A stretch of 64,000 bases of DNA from Neorhizobium populisoli (GCF_019430945.1 NZ_JAHYCB010000006.1:186001-250000); one strand, 5' to 3'. Shown: positions 1 to 9,057, numbered from the stretch's first letter. Program-made: numbers and translations. Notes: generated by a model from the letters alone, not told the origin.

Positions 1-108
1 ATTGTCTCCGAGCGTGGGGCGCAGATACTGAAAGTCTCATTCGAAGCCGGACGGCAATTGCCGGACTTGCAATTGTACGTGGAGCCGGTAGTTCGCCTTC
101 GCTGGTGA
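1..108 (+). CDS. C-terminal end of an unidentified protein (partial)
   Basis: An open frame enters from the left edge and stops at a TGA at 106-108, giving the last 35 residues of a protein that begins outside the window. The tail has ordinary mixed composition (ending EPVVRLRW) and the codon use resembles the neighbours. It is too short to assign to a family. It could be a chance open frame, but the first base is in frame and no stop occurs before 106. Confidence 0.4.
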   Translation: MVSERGAQILKVSFEAGRQLPDLQLYVEPVVRLRW

Positions 109-247
109 TCATGCTGTCTTGATGGATGAGGTCCTTGATCGGTCATACGCTTAACCTCATAGCGCAGCGAAAGTACATTCTGGGTTGGCTTAAAGATGCG
201 GCGCAGGCTTCCGTATCCTTCGCTCGCCGAAAGCTGACCCCGACCGA

Positions 248-775
248 CTATTCAGATGAGAACGGAACGGCCGGCCAGCCGACGGTCACATCGGCCTGCA
301 CCGGGCGGTCCAGATAGGTGGAAAGCGCGATATAACTCTTAGTGCCGTGCACGCCCGGAACCGCGTGAATCTGGCCGAGCAGGAATTCCAGCGCCTGCGG
401 GTTTTCCATCCGCACTTTCAGGATCATGCTCGCATCGCCCGCGACCGAATGCATTTCCTCGACTTCCGGAAAACGGGCGATCTGCATCAGCCTTTCGCTT
501 TTGCCCCAGCCGGCCGCCTCCACATGCATGAAGGCCGTCAGCGGTTTGCCGACCGAAGTGCCGTCGAGCCTTGCCACGACATCGCGGATCACGCCGGATC
601 GCTTCAACCTCCTGACCCGTTCATGCACGGCGGGCGGGGAGAGGCCCACCTTTTCTCCCAGCGCCGCATAGCTCTGGTCGGCATCGGCCGCCAGTGCGGC
701 TAATATCTTTCGGTCGAACGCATCCAACGCCGCAGGTTCCCGCCGCTTTGGCCGAATGTCTTCTGTATTTTCCAT
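248..775 (-). CDS. Lrp/AsnC family transcriptional regulator
   Basis: A 175-aa feast/famine regulator. Residues about 20-63 form the winged helix-turn-helix (DRKILAALAADADQSYAALG, then LSPPAVHERVRRLKRSGVI), followed by the RAM/AsnC ligand-binding and oligomerisation domain (about 75-150). Such proteins sense amino acids or related metabolites and often control a divergent neighbour. The ATG at 775 is chosen because GGAAGAG lies just upstream; an in-frame start at 817 would add 14 basic residues. The gene is divergent from a RidA gene, with an inverted repeat at 806-821 between them. An amino-acid or imine-linked effector is plausible but inferred only from context. Confidence 0.9.
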   Translation of the reverse strand: MENTEDIRPKRREPAALDAFDRKILAALAADADQSYAALGEKVGLSPPAVHERVRRLKRSGVIRDVVARLDGTSVGKPLTAFMHVEAAGWGKSERLMQIARFPEVEEMHSVAGDASMILKVRMENPQALEFLLGQIHAVPGVHGTKSYIALSTYLDRPVQADVTVGWPAVPFSSE

Positions 776-805
776 TGGACCGGCTCTTCCGCTTTTCCGC
801 CGAAT

Positions 806-821
806 AATCTTCGGCAAGATT
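806..821. promoter_or_regulatory. Inverted repeat between lrp and ridA, candidate Lrp operator
   Basis: AATCTT-CGGC-AAGATT is a perfect 6-bp inverted repeat in the 81-bp gap between the divergent regulator and RidA genes. Lrp/AsnC proteins bind AT-rich dyads of about this size and usually autoregulate. Assignment to the neighbouring regulator is inference. Confidence 0.4.
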
Positions 822-856
822 GCGTTATCACCATATTAAATTCCAGAGGAACACCG

Positions 857-1210
857 ATGGAAATGATCATCAGAAATCCGCGGGACGGCATCTACGCGGC
901 CACGCCAGACTATGTGCATGCCATGGAGGTGTGCCGGCCGGAACGGTTTCTGTTCGTCAGCGGCACGATGGGGCTAGATGGAAAAGGCGTCGCGGGCGCA
1001 ACGCTTGAAGACCAGTTGCGATTGATCTGGTCGAACCTGCGGCGCATCCTGGCCGAGGCCGACATGACCACGGACAATATCGTGCGGTTGACCAGCTATC
1101 TGCGCGACGTGGCCTATGTCGAAGCAAACCAGAACGCGCGAGTTCTGGCACTGGGAGACCGGCGCATACCGACGACTGCAATCGTCGTCGAAACGCTCAG
1201 CGACAACTGA
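857..1210 (+). CDS. RidA/YjgF-family protein, probably truncated by a nonsense codon
   Basis: A 117-aa Rid-family protein. Members hydrolyse reactive enamine/imine intermediates from PLP enzymes, or act as related deaminases, in the cytoplasm. Recognisable blocks are FLFVSGTMGLD (about 30-40), ADMTTDNIVRLTSYLRDVAY and DRRIPTTAIVVETL near the C-terminus. Translation ends at TGA (1208-1210) after ETLSDN. Reading through that codon gives LVEIESIAAA and a second stop at 1241-1243, which matches the usual family ending DWLVEIEA. The TGA therefore sits where TGG (Trp) is expected, and the last beta strand is missing. It may be a recent mutation, a tolerated truncation or a sequencing error. It is divergent from the Lrp gene, which probably controls it. 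Confidence 0.85.
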   Translation: MEMIIRNPRDGIYAATPDYVHAMEVCRPERFLFVSGTMGLDGKGVAGATLEDQLRLIWSNLRRILAEADMTTDNIVRLTSYLRDVAYVEANQNARVLALGDRRIPTTAIVVETLSDN

Positions 1211-1252
1211 CTGGTGGAGATCGAGAGCATTGCCGCGGCGTGAAGCGGAATA

Positions 1253-2836
1253 TCAGGCCGCCTTGGCGACCTGATATTCCTTGATCGCTACCATCTTGAT
1301 CGACGGGTAACGTTCCGCCTCATAGCGCAGCGAGAAGCTGTCCTGCGCCAGAAACACCGGATCGCCGTCGAGGTCGCGGGCGATATCGCCACGCTTGACG
1401 GTGAGGAATTTTTCCAGTTCGGCGGCATTGTCCGACGAGATCCAGCGGCAGACGGAGAAGCGGGACATTTCGAAGGAGACCGGCAGGGTATATTCGCCCT
1501 GAAGCCTCTCTTTCAACACGTCGAGCTGCAGCGCGCCGACGACGCCGACAATGGCGGGCGAGCCGTCTTCCGGCGAGAAGAGCTGCACGACGCCCTCTTC
1601 CGCCATCTGCTGCAGGGCTTCCTTCAGCTTCTTGGCCTTCATCGCATCTTCCAGACGCACGCGGCGGAGGATTTCCGGCGAGAAGTTCGGCACGCCCTGG
1701 AAGACCAGCGCCTCGCCCTCGGTCAGCGTATCGCCGATCCTGAGCGTGCCGTGGTTCGGGATGCCGACCACATCGCCCGCATAGGCGGTATCGGCCAGCT
1801 GACGCTGCGAAGCGAAGAAGAATTGCGGCGCGGTGAGACCAAGCTGCTTGCCGGTGCGGGCCAGCCGCGCCTTCATGCCGCGCTCCAGCTTGCCGGAGCA
1901 GATGCGGGCAAAGGCGATGCGGTCGCGATGGTTCGGGTCCATGTTCGCCTGGATCTTGAAGACGAAGGCGGTCATCTTGTCTTCCGACGCATGAACCTTG
2001 CGGACATCCGCCACCTGGTCGCGCGGCGGCGGGGCGACGTCGCCCAGCGCGTTGATCAGGTCGCGGACGCCGAAATTGCGCAGAGCCGAGCCGAAGAAGA
2101 CCGGCGTCAGGTGGCCTTCGAGGAAGGCCTGCTTGTCGAACGGCTTGCAGGCCTCGATCGCCAATTCGGTTTCCTCAACGAACGTGTCGCGCTCGTTTTC
2201 CGGCAGACGGTTGGCGACGGATTGCGGTCCGTTGACCTTGGTTGGGGTCACTTCCGTATCGGAACCACGCACGGTGTTGTCGGCGAGATTGTAGGAGCCA
2301 CAGAAGGTCTTCGAACGGCCGATCGGCCAGGTGACCGGGGCGCAATCGAGCGCCAGCTTTTCCTCGACCTCATCCAGGATCTCGAAGGGATCGCGGCTTT
2401 CGCGGTCCATCTTGTTGATGAAGGTGATGATCGGGATGTCGCGCATGCGGCAGACTTCGAACAGCTTCAGCGTACGCGGCTCAATGCCCTTTGCAGCGTC
2501 GATAACCATGACGGCCGCATCCACCGCCGTCAGCGTGCGGTAGGTGTCGTCGGCGAAGTCTTCGTGACCGGGCGTATCAAGAATGTTGAAGACGTTGCCG
2601 TCATACTCGAAGGTCATCACCGAGGTGACGACCGAGATGCCGCGTTCGCGTTCGATCTTCATCCAGTCCGAACGGGTCTGGATACGATCCTTCTTCGCCT
2701 TGACTTCGCCGGCGAGCTGGATGGCGCCGCCGAACAGCAGCAGCTTTTCGGTGAGCGTCGTCTTGCCCGCGTCCGGGTGGGCAATAATTGCGAATGTGCG
2801 ACGGCGGGATACCGCCTCGGCAATGGTCTCGGGCAT
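1253..2836 (-). CDS. prfC: Peptide chain release factor 3
   Basis: A 527-aa translational GTPase, close to the 529 aa of E. coli RF3. RF3 recycles RF1/RF2 from the ribosome after peptide release. The G-domain motifs are clear: P-loop AHPDAGKTTLTEK at about 19-31, DTPGHEDFADDT, and NKMDRESRD, with the RF3-type domains II and III after them. The gene is convergent with the RidA gene and only 10 bp from where that frame would end without its premature stop. No nearby gene suggests an operon. Confidence 0.97.
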   Translation of the reverse strand: MPETIAEAVSRRRTFAIIAHPDAGKTTLTEKLLLFGGAIQLAGEVKAKKDRIQTRSDWMKIERERGISVVTSVMTFEYDGNVFNILDTPGHEDFADDTYRTLTAVDAAVMVIDAAKGIEPRTLKLFEVCRMRDIPIITFINKMDRESRDPFEILDEVEEKLALDCAPVTWPIGRSKTFCGSYNLADNTVRGSDTEVTPTKVNGPQSVANRLPENERDTFVEETELAIEACKPFDKQAFLEGHLTPVFFGSALRNFGVRDLINALGDVAPPPRDQVADVRKVHASEDKMTAFVFKIQANMDPNHRDRIAFARICSGKLERGMKARLARTGKQLGLTAPQFFFASQRQLADTAYAGDVVGIPNHGTLRIGDTLTEGEALVFQGVPNFSPEILRRVRLEDAMKAKKLKEALQQMAEEGVVQLFSPEDGSPAIVGVVGALQLDVLKERLQGEYTLPVSFEMSRFSVCRWISSDNAAELEKFLTVKRGDIARDLDGDPVFLAQDSFSLRYEAERYPSIKMVAIKEYQVAKAA

Positions 2837-2926
2837 CGTCCAAATCCTGTGAATTGCCGCGGTATCTAGCGATTAAAGCCCGCCAATGCAATTGACCTGC
2901 CGGCTTGCAGGGCAAAGTAATGCCTT

Positions 2927-3397
2927 ATGAACATCCACGCCCCTACCTCGCCCAAGCTCAATCTCGTTCGCCTGCCGCATGGCACAGACCTCGACCTGCC
3001 ATCCTACGAGACGACAGGTGCGGCCGGCATGGACGTGCGTGCAGCGGTGGCCGAAGACATCCCGATGACGATCGCGCCCGGCAAGCGGGCGCTGGTACCG
3101 ACCGGCTTCATTTTCGAAATTCCGGAAGGGTTTGAAATGCAGGTGCGGCCACGCTCGGGCCTCACGTTCAAGCACGGTATTACCTGCCTCAACACGCCGG
3201 GCACGATCGACAGCGATTATCGCGGCGAGGTGAAGGTGCTGCTGATCAATCTCGGAGACGAGGATTTCGTGATTACCCGCGGTATGCGGATCGCACAGCT
3301 CGTCGTGGCGCCGGTGACGCAGGCTCGCGTGGCTGAAGTGGCCGAGGCAAGTGCCACGGCGCGCGGCGCCGGCGGTTTTGGCTCGACCGGCGTCTGA
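2927..3397 (+). CDS. dut: dUTP diphosphatase (dUTPase)
   Basis: A 156-aa trimeric dUTPase that converts dUTP to dUMP and PPi, keeping uracil out of DNA and supplying dUMP for thymidylate synthesis. Conserved motifs appear in order: AAGMDVRA (motif I), PRSGL (II), [14 protein letters not shown] (III, with the uracil-specific hairpin) and the P-loop-like C-terminal [10 protein letters not shown] (V). It is transcribed away from prfC and converges with dps, the two stops lying about 34 bp apart. Confidence 0.97.
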   Translation: MNIHAPTSPKLNLVRLPHGTDLDLPSYETTGAAGMDVRAAVAEDIPMTIAPGKRALVPTGFIFEIPEGFEMQVRPRSGLTFKHGITCLNTPGTIDSDYRGEVKVLLINLGDEDFVITRGMRIAQLVVAPVTQARVAEVAEASATARGAGGFGSTGV

Positions 3398-3430
3398 AGC
3401 GACGCCGGCCGGCATTTCGAAACGGAGGAA

Positions 3431-3949
3431 TTACTTTTCGCGGCGGGTGGTTTCGAACAGGAACCAGTGACGGCGTTCGGTCTCGTCGATCCAGTTTTCC
3501 AGCAGGCTGGCGGTCGCCACGTCATTGTGTTCGTCGCAGAGATCGTGAACCTCACGGAGGAAGCCGATCAGCTGCTTGTTGTCGTCGCGAAGCTCGGCCA
3601 GCATGTCGTCCGGCGTGACGAAATCGGCGTCGTTATCCTTCAGGCGCTGCAGGCGGGCGGCATGGCCGCCGGAACGCAGCGTCGTGCCGCCGATCTTGCG
3701 GGCGCGCTCGGCAACATCGTCGGTCATCGCGAAAATCTGCTCGGCCTGCTCATCGAGCAGCAGATGGTAATCGCGGAAATGCGGGCCGGACATGTGCCAG
3801 TGGAAATTCTTGGTCTTCATGTAAAGTGCGAAGACATCGGCCAGCAGCGTGGTGAGCGCTGCGGCGATGTCCTTCACAGCATTGCTGCCGAGATCGGACG
3901 GCGTCTTGAGGTCGGCTTGCTTGCGGGTCTTGGCGTTACTGTCGGACAT
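3431..3949 (-). CDS. dps: Dps family DNA-binding ferritin-like protein
   Basis: A 172-aa Dps protein, a dodecamer that oxidises and stores Fe(II) with H2O2 and protects DNA in starvation and oxidative stress. The inter-subunit ferroxidase signature is present: KNFHWHMSGPHFRDYHLLLD (about 45-65) followed by DEQAEQIF and DDVAER. The N-terminus is lysine-rich, as in Dps proteins that bind DNA directly. The ATG at 3949 is supported by AAGGGGAT just upstream; a longer frame to 4000 lacks such support. Confidence 0.95.
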   Translation of the reverse strand: MSDSNAKTRKQADLKTPSDLGSNAVKDIAAALTTLLADVFALYMKTKNFHWHMSGPHFRDYHLLLDEQAEQIFAMTDDVAERARKIGGTTLRSGGHAARLQRLKDNDADFVTPDDMLAELRDDNKQLIGFLREVHDLCDEHNDVATASLLENWIDETERRHWFLFETTRREK

Positions 3950-4226
3950 CGGTCCATCCCCTTGAAAAATATCGAGCGCGGGTTCTTCGGGAGCCCGCAA
4001 CCACGGGACTTAAAGTGCCGTCTCCCGCGGTAATTTCAATGGGAATATCGAGGGATTTCGAGGAGACCTTCTGCCGCAGCCGCTATTGGGAAAAGCATTC
4101 CTCCAAGCCCGCATGCACCGCATGTTTTTCTCCCGGAATGTCTTTTCATGGATCAAAGCCGGCTGGTCTCTTGCGACCTTTATACCTATGTTTTCACTCA
4201 GCTCAGACTGACTAGGGAGAAAGCAC

Positions 4227-5189
4227 ATGTCCAAGAAGCCGGGCCGCGGCCGGATCTATTCCTCGATTACCGAAACCATCGGCGATACGCCGATCGTGCG
4301 GCTCGACAAGCTGGCGAAGGAAAAGGGCGTGAAAGCCAACATTCTCGCCAAGCTGGAGTTCTTCAACCCGATCGCCTCCGTCAAGGACCGTATCGGTGTG
4401 GCGATGATCGAGAGCCTCGAAGCGCAGGGAAAGATCACCCCCGGCAAGACGACGCTGGTCGAGCCGACTTCGGGCAATACGGGCATCGCACTTGCCTTTG
4501 CAGCGGCCGCCAAGGGCTACAAGCTGATCCTCACCATGCCGGAAACCATGTCGATCGAGCGCCGCAAGATGCTGGCGCTGCTCGGCGCCGAGCTGGTACT
4601 GACCGAAGGCCCGAAAGGCATGAAGGGCGCGATTGCCAAGGCGGAAGAACTGGCGGCCGAACTGCCGGATGCGATCATTCCGCAGCAGTTCGAAAACCCG
4701 GCCAATCCGGAAATCCACCGCAAGACGACGGCTGAAGAAATCTGGAACGATACCGAGGGCAAGGTCGATATCTTCGTCTCCGGCATCGGCACCGGCGGCA
4801 CAATTACCGGCGCCGGCCAGGTGCTGAAGGAAAGAAACCCGAACCTCAAGATCATCGCGGTAGAGCCGGAGGAGTCTCCGGTGCTATCAGGCGGCCAGCC
4901 CGGCCCGCACAAGATCCAGGGCATCGGTGCCGGTTTTGCGCCAAAAATCCTCGACACGCATATCTATGACGAGATCGTCACCGTCAACGGCGGGGAAGCC
5001 ATGGAAATGGCCCGGCTTGTTGCAAGGCTCGAGGGCGTGCCGGTCGGCATCTCCTCCGGCGCTGCACTTCAGGCCGCGATCGAAGTCGGCAGCCGTGAGG
5101 AGAATGCCGGCAAGACCATCGTGGTGATCATTCCGTCGTTTGCCGAGCGCTACCTGTCCACGGCGCTCTTCGAAGGGCTCGGCGGCTGA
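4227..5189 (+). CDS. cysK: Cysteine synthase A (O-acetylserine sulfhydrylase)
   Basis: A 320-aa PLP enzyme of fold type II that makes L-cysteine from O-acetylserine and sulfide. The PLP lysine lies in [11 protein letters not shown] (about 48-58), the substrate loop is TSGNTGIA, and the phosphate-binding glycine loop is [10 protein letters not shown]. An AGGGAGAAAG ribosome binding site precedes the ATG. It is a single-gene unit ending in a strong intrinsic terminator at 5213-5241. CysM is an alternative, but the length and motifs favour CysK. Confidence 0.95.
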   Translation: MSKKPGRGRIYSSITETIGDTPIVRLDKLAKEKGVKANILAKLEFFNPIASVKDRIGVAMIESLEAQGKITPGKTTLVEPTSGNTGIALAFAAAAKGYKLILTMPETMSIERRKMLALLGAELVLTEGPKGMKGAIAKAEELAAELPDAIIPQQFENPANPEIHRKTTAEEIWNDTEGKVDIFVSGIGTGGTITGAGQVLKERNPNLKIIAVEPEESPVLSGGQPGPHKIQGIGAGFAPKILDTHIYDEIVTVNGGEAMEMARLVARLEGVPVGISSGAALQAAIEVGSREENAGKTIVVIIPSFAERYLSTALFEGLGG

Positions 5190-5212
5190 TATCCGACACA
5201 GGACAATGTCTT

Positions 5213-5241
5213 GAAGGGCGCTACGGCGCCCTTCTTGTTTT
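5213..5241 (+). terminator. Intrinsic terminator of cysK
   Basis: A perfect 9-bp stem, GAAGGGCGC-TACG-GCGCCCTTC, is followed by TTGTTTT. It begins 23 bp after the cysK stop. It also overlaps the end of the convergent GNAT gene, so it may terminate both directions in part. Confidence 0.9.
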
Positions 5242-6176
5242 CAGGTATGCATCAAGGCGGGAAAGCAGATATTTCCGGCCGGAAGATCGGGGCCGCGCCA
5301 GAACATGAGGGCCTTGGGGTCATCTTCGATCGCGAGAGGCTGCGCCGTCCAGGATTGCGGCGGCAGAAAACCGAATTCGACCAGCCCGACCGGTTTCGTC
5401 ACGACCAACGACAAAGCCGCGGCAATATCCGCAGGCGAAGCACCCAGCCATTCCTGAAGAACGAGACGGTCATCGTCCTGCTCGACAAAGGCAATCGACT
5501 TTCCGTCCTGCAGGACATGGGCGCGGGTAAAGCCGTTGCAGAGATACCAGAGCAGGGTCGACGGATCGGGCCGTGCGGAAAGCGCGCCGCCATTTACCGG
5601 CGAGGATGCGCAGAAGCGTGCCAGAAGATCGCGATCCGCAGACTGCGTGACATCCAGATGGCGAGCGGGATCATCGCCCGGCGCAATTGCGGTTTCGGCG
5701 GATAGCCGCTGCGGCAACAAACGCCGGAAGCCGAATTTCGGATAGAAATCGACGACAGAAGAATTGGCAAACAGAAGGGCGGGCGCACCGGACGCATCCG
5801 TCGATGCCAGAACACGATCGATCAGCCGGCGCGCAAACCCTTCACCCCGGCGGTCCTTGCGGGTCGCAACGGCACCAAGCTGGAAACCTTCGATCAAACC
5901 GTTGCGGGCTGATGTGGGTTCATCGCGCATCAGGGAGAGCTGCATGCGCGTGACACCTACGGTCGCAACAAGTTCCTCCTCTTCAACGACCGCCAGAACA
6001 CGGTAATTTTCGTTCCAGCCGCCAAGACTGGCCCAGCGGGAAAAATCGATGCCGCCGAAGATATCGGCAGCGTGCCGGAAAAAGCGGTCGTGCCACGCCG
6101 TGTCGGCCCGGCCGATATCGATGATCTTCGCCTCAGTCAAAACTTCTTCCTGTCTTTCCCGGACCGGCGAAAGCAT
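5241..6176 (-). CDS. GNAT-family N-acetyltransferase (two-domain)
   Basis: About 311 aa. The acetyl-CoA-binding core is in the N-terminal half, with the Q/RxxGxG-type loop seen as ATRKDRRGEGFARRLID (about 105-121) and a DFYPKFGFRRL beta-bulge near 145. The C-terminal 150 residues form a second domain resembling the extra GNAT/SCP2-like part of Eis-type enzymes. The substrate is unknown. The start overlaps the comM stop (TGATG), so translation is probably coupled. GTG at 6179, or TTG at 6140 behind AGGAAGAAG, are alternative starts. Confidence 0.85.
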   Translation of the reverse strand: MLSPVRERQEEVLTEAKIIDIGRADTAWHDRFFRHAADIFGGIDFSRWASLGGWNENYRVLAVVEEEELVATVGVTRMQLSLMRDEPTSARNGLIEGFQLGAVATRKDRRGEGFARRLIDRVLASTDASGAPALLFANSSVVDFYPKFGFRRLLPQRLSAETAIAPGDDPARHLDVTQSADRDLLARFCASSPVNGGALSARPDPSTLLWYLCNGFTRAHVLQDGKSIAFVEQDDDRLVLQEWLGASPADIAAALSLVVTKPVGLVEFGFLPPQSWTAQPLAIEDDPKALMFWRGPDLPAGNICFPALMHT

Positions 6177-7711
6177 CACGCCACCGCCGTCGCGAGGCGC
6201 TCGCCCGCCATGCGATAGGAGATCGCCTCGGCGAGATGAATGCGGCCGACGGTGTCCTTACCATCAAGATCGGCCAGCGTGCGCGCCACTTTCAGAACCC
6301 GATGGTAACCGCGGGCGGAAAATTTCAGCTTCTCCGCCGCATCCCGCAGCAATTGCAGGCCGGAAGGATCGGGCTCGGCGAACTTTTCGATCAAGGTTGT
6401 CGAGCAGCGTGCATTGGTGAGCATGCCGGAGGCTCCCGCAGCCTCGAAACGCTCGCGCTGACGTTCGCGGGCCGTGGCGACACGCCTTGCCACGTCGGAG
6501 CTCTTCTCGGCCGGCGCGGGGCGGATCAGGTCGGCGGCGGAGACGGCCGGCACGTCGATGCGGATATCGATACGGTCCATCAGCGGACCGGAAATACGGT
6601 TCTGGTAATCCGATGCGCAGCGCGGGCCGCGGGCGCAGCTATGGCCGGGCTCGCCCGCCATGCCGCAGCGGCAGGGGTTCATGGCGGCGACGAGCTGGAT
6701 GCTGGCCGGATAGGACACGCGATGATTGGCGCGGGCGATGATGCACTCGCCGCTTTCCAGCGGCTGTCGCAGCGCATCGAGCACCTGGGGCGAGAATTCC
6801 GGAAACTCGTCGAGAAAAAGAATGCCATGATGGGCGAGCGAAGCTTCACCCGGTTTGGCGCGCAATCCGCCGCCGATGAATGCGGCCATGGTCGCCGAAT
6901 GATGCGGAGTGCGATAAGGCCGTCGATCCGACAGCTTGCCGCCGGAGAGATGCCCGGCAATCGAATGGATCATCGACACTTCCAGCAGTTCGGCGGGCGA
7001 AAGCGGCGGCAGGATGGACGGCAGGCGGGCGGCGAGCATCGACTTGCCCGAACCGGGCGGGCCGACCATCAGAAGGTTATGGCCGCCGGCGGCTGCGACT
7101 TCCAACGCGCGTTTGGCGCTTTCCTGACCCTTGATATCGGCGAGATCCGGCAGGTTGGCGGGCGCGGCGCGGATGGCCGGAATAGGCTTCGAGATGACCT
7201 GCGTGCCGCGAAAATGGTTGGCGAGTTGGATGAGGCTGCGGGGCGCGATGATATCGATCTCGGAACCGGCCCAGGCCGCTTCCGGGCCGCTATCGGCAGG
7301 GCAGATCAGACCCTTGCCCATGCCGTTGGCGCCAATCGCAGCCGGCAGGGCACCGGCGACGGCGGCCAGCGTTCCGTCGAGATTGAGTTCGCCTATGACG
7401 ACATAATCGGTCAGCGCATCGCCCGGGATTGCGCCAAGCGCCGCCATCAGGCCGAGCGCGATCGGCAGGTCGAAATGCGAACCTTCCTTCGGCAGATCGG
7501 CCGGCGCCAGATTGACCGTCACCTTCTTGGGCGGCATGGCGAGGCCCGATGCATGCAGGGCGGCCTGCACCCGTTCGCGGCTTTCGGCCACCGCCTTGTC
7601 CGGCAGACCGACGATATGCATGTTCATCTTGCCCGGGCCGACCATGACCTGCACGTCGACCGGAACGCCCTCTATCCCCTGGAATGCCACCGTACTGACG
7701 CGCGCGACCAT
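6176..7711 (-). CDS. comM: YifB/ComM family AAA ATPase (Mg chelatase-like)
   Basis: A 511-aa protein. The N-terminal third is the ChlI/Lon-like domain (VQVMVGPGKMNMHIVGLPDK). The AAA+ core carries Walker A GPPGSGKSMLAARL and Walker B GILFLDEFPEF, and a four-cysteine patch (CRCGMAGEPGHSCARGPRC) is typical of the family. ComM is a hexameric helicase that promotes branch migration when incoming single-stranded DNA recombines during natural transformation. The gene is widespread even in bacteria not known to be competent. An FNR/FixK-like box lies upstream at 7838-7851. Confidence 0.95.
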   Translation of the reverse strand: MVARVSTVAFQGIEGVPVDVQVMVGPGKMNMHIVGLPDKAVAESRERVQAALHASGLAMPPKKVTVNLAPADLPKEGSHFDLPIALGLMAALGAIPGDALTDYVVIGELNLDGTLAAVAGALPAAIGANGMGKGLICPADSGPEAAWAGSEIDIIAPRSLIQLANHFRGTQVISKPIPAIRAAPANLPDLADIKGQESAKRALEVAAAGGHNLLMVGPPGSGKSMLAARLPSILPPLSPAELLEVSMIHSIAGHLSGGKLSDRRPYRTPHHSATMAAFIGGGLRAKPGEASLAHHGILFLDEFPEFSPQVLDALRQPLESGECIIARANHRVSYPASIQLVAAMNPCRCGMAGEPGHSCARGPRCASDYQNRISGPLMDRIDIRIDVPAVSAADLIRPAPAEKSSDVARRVATARERQRERFEAAGASGMLTNARCSTTLIEKFAEPDPSGLQLLRDAAEKLKFSARGYHRVLKVARTLADLDGKDTVGRIHLAEAISYRMAGERLATAVA

Positions 7712-7819
7712 GCCTGACCCATTGCTCCAATTGTCCCCATCGCATGAGCCGAGACGGCAGTTTTACACGCTTTCCGTGCCGGCCAATACAATCTTGCATG
7801 GAAATCAGAATGAAACAAG

Positions 7820-7851
7820 AACATTGAACGAACAATGTTGATCTGCATCAA
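7820..7851. promoter_or_regulatory. FNR/FixK-type box overlapping a second inverted repeat
   Basis: TTGATCTGCATCAA at 7838-7851 is a perfect match to the FNR/FixK/FnrL consensus TTGAT-N4-ATCAA. It overlaps by two bases a second dyad, AACATTG-AACGAA-CAATGTT (7820-7839). The site is 127-140 bp upstream of the comM start on the minus strand, in a 252-bp gap with no other recognised gene. It could control comM through a long leader, or a short transcript running toward the hairpin at 7911-7936. Binding is not shown. Confidence 0.55.
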
Positions 7852-7910
7852 CCTGAGGGTTTGAAGCAGGTTGCATCTTCGGAACAAAGCCGATCCTTAC
7901 CGAAAACGCG

Positions 7911-7936
7911 AAAGCCCGCCGTCTCCGGCGGGCTTT
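7911..7936 (-). terminator. Intrinsic terminator of gshB
   Basis: An 11-bp perfect stem, AAAGCCCGCCG-TCTC-CGGCGGGCTTT, begins 28 bp beyond the gshB stop. On the minus strand it is followed by CGCGTTTTCGG. It is symmetrical enough to act in both directions. Confidence 0.8.
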
Positions 7937-7963
7937 GCGAAACCATCAGGTATTTACGGGATA

Positions 7964-8914
7964 TCAGCCGCGCTTGGCGTCGATCGCATCCCAGAGCAGG
8001 CCGGCGACATCGGCGCCGCCAAACTTCTTCACTTCGCGAATGCCGGTCGGCGAGGTGACGTTGATTTCCGTCATGTAGTCACCGATCACGTCGATGCCGA
8101 CGAACAGGAAGCCGCGCTCGCGAAGAGCAGGCCCGATGCGGGCGCAGATTTCCTTTTCGCGGGCTGTAATTTCCGTCGCCTCGGCACGGCCGCCGACATG
8201 CATGTTGGAGCGGCTGTCTGTTTCGGCCGGCACGCGGTTGATGGCACCGACAGGCTCGCCGTTGACCAGCAGGATGCGCTTGTCGCCCTTGCGCACGGCC
8301 GGCAGGTAGGCCTGGGCGATATAGGGCTCGCCGCGATACATCTGGCCGAACATTTCGAGAAGCGAGGTGAAGTTGCGATCGTCGCGGGCCGAATGGAAAA
8401 CGCCCGCGCCGCCATTGCCGAACAGCGGCTTCAGGATGATGTCGCCCATTTCCTGGCGGAAGGCGGCGATCTCGGTGGGGTCGCGGGAGATCAGCGTGGC
8501 CGGCATCAGGTCGGCGAATTCGGTGACAAAAATCTTTTCTGGCGAATTGCGCACCCAGGCCGGATCGTTGACGACCAGCGTCTTCGGGTGGATACGCTCC
8601 AGGAGATGCGTGGAGGTGATGTAGCCCATGTCGAAGGGCGGGTCCTGGCGCAGATGCACGACGTCCATCTGCGAGAGGTCGACGCGCTCCTTTTCGCCGA
8701 GCATGAAATGGTCGCCCTTCACGTCGCGCACCTGCAGCGGCTCGACGGCGGCAAAAATCTTGCCGTCGCGCATTGTCAGGCGGTCCGGCGTATAATGGAA
8801 GAGTTCGTAGCCGCGTGCCTGCGCTTCGAGCGCCATGGCAAAGGTGGAATCGCCGGCAATGTTGATGCCGGAAATGTGGTCCATCTGGAATGCGACCTTG
8901 CGGATTTTCGCCAT
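7964..8914 (-). CDS. gshB: Glutathione synthetase
   Basis: A 316-aa ATP-grasp ligase joining gamma-glutamylcysteine and glycine, the last step of glutathione synthesis. The N-terminal GSH-S_N domain starts [17 protein letters not shown]. The ATP-grasp part includes [14 protein letters not shown] and the Mg-binding end [19 protein letters not shown]. In many alphaproteobacteria gshB follows yraN; here the cupin and ugp genes separate the two. A terminator follows at 7911-7936. Confidence 0.96.
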   Translation of the reverse strand: MAKIRKVAFQMDHISGINIAGDSTFAMALEAQARGYELFHYTPDRLTMRDGKIFAAVEPLQVRDVKGDHFMLGEKERVDLSQMDVVHLRQDPPFDMGYITSTHLLERIHPKTLVVNDPAWVRNSPEKIFVTEFADLMPATLISRDPTEIAAFRQEMGDIILKPLFGNGGAGVFHSARDDRNFTSLLEMFGQMYRGEPYIAQAYLPAVRKGDKRILLVNGEPVGAINRVPAETDSRSNMHVGGRAEATEITAREKEICARIGPALRERGFLFVGIDVIGDYMTEINVTSPTGIREVKKFGGADVAGLLWDAIDAKRG

Positions 8915-8985
8915 GACTTCAGCCCCCTAGGATTGGCTCGCCTGATGTAGGATGGCAGCCCGCCAAAGGCAACCGCTCAAAGCAA

Positions 8986-9021
8986 GAGAGCATCCCAAAC
9001 GGCGAGGCCTGGGATGCTCTC
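8986..9021 (-). terminator. Hairpin downstream of the cupin gene
   Basis: A 12-bp perfect stem, GAGAGCATCCCA with TGGGATGCTCTC, encloses a 12-nt loop and lies 36 bp past the cupin stop. The T tract is weak on the minus strand (TTGCTTTG) and slightly better on the plus strand, so termination strength is uncertain. Confidence 0.7.
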
Positions 9022-9057
9022 TTTGTCTCATCGGGAATACGGAACGGTTTTCGCCGA

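Noticed and set aside
1751..2869. 372-aa plus-strand frame opposite prfC
   Set aside because: Antisense shadow with an unnatural amino-acid bias; prfC is certain on the other strand.
3950..4226. Possible riboswitch or small RNA in the dps-cysK gap
   Set aside because: I saw short GC-rich dyads only, with no conserved aptamer core and no terminator-antiterminator pair.
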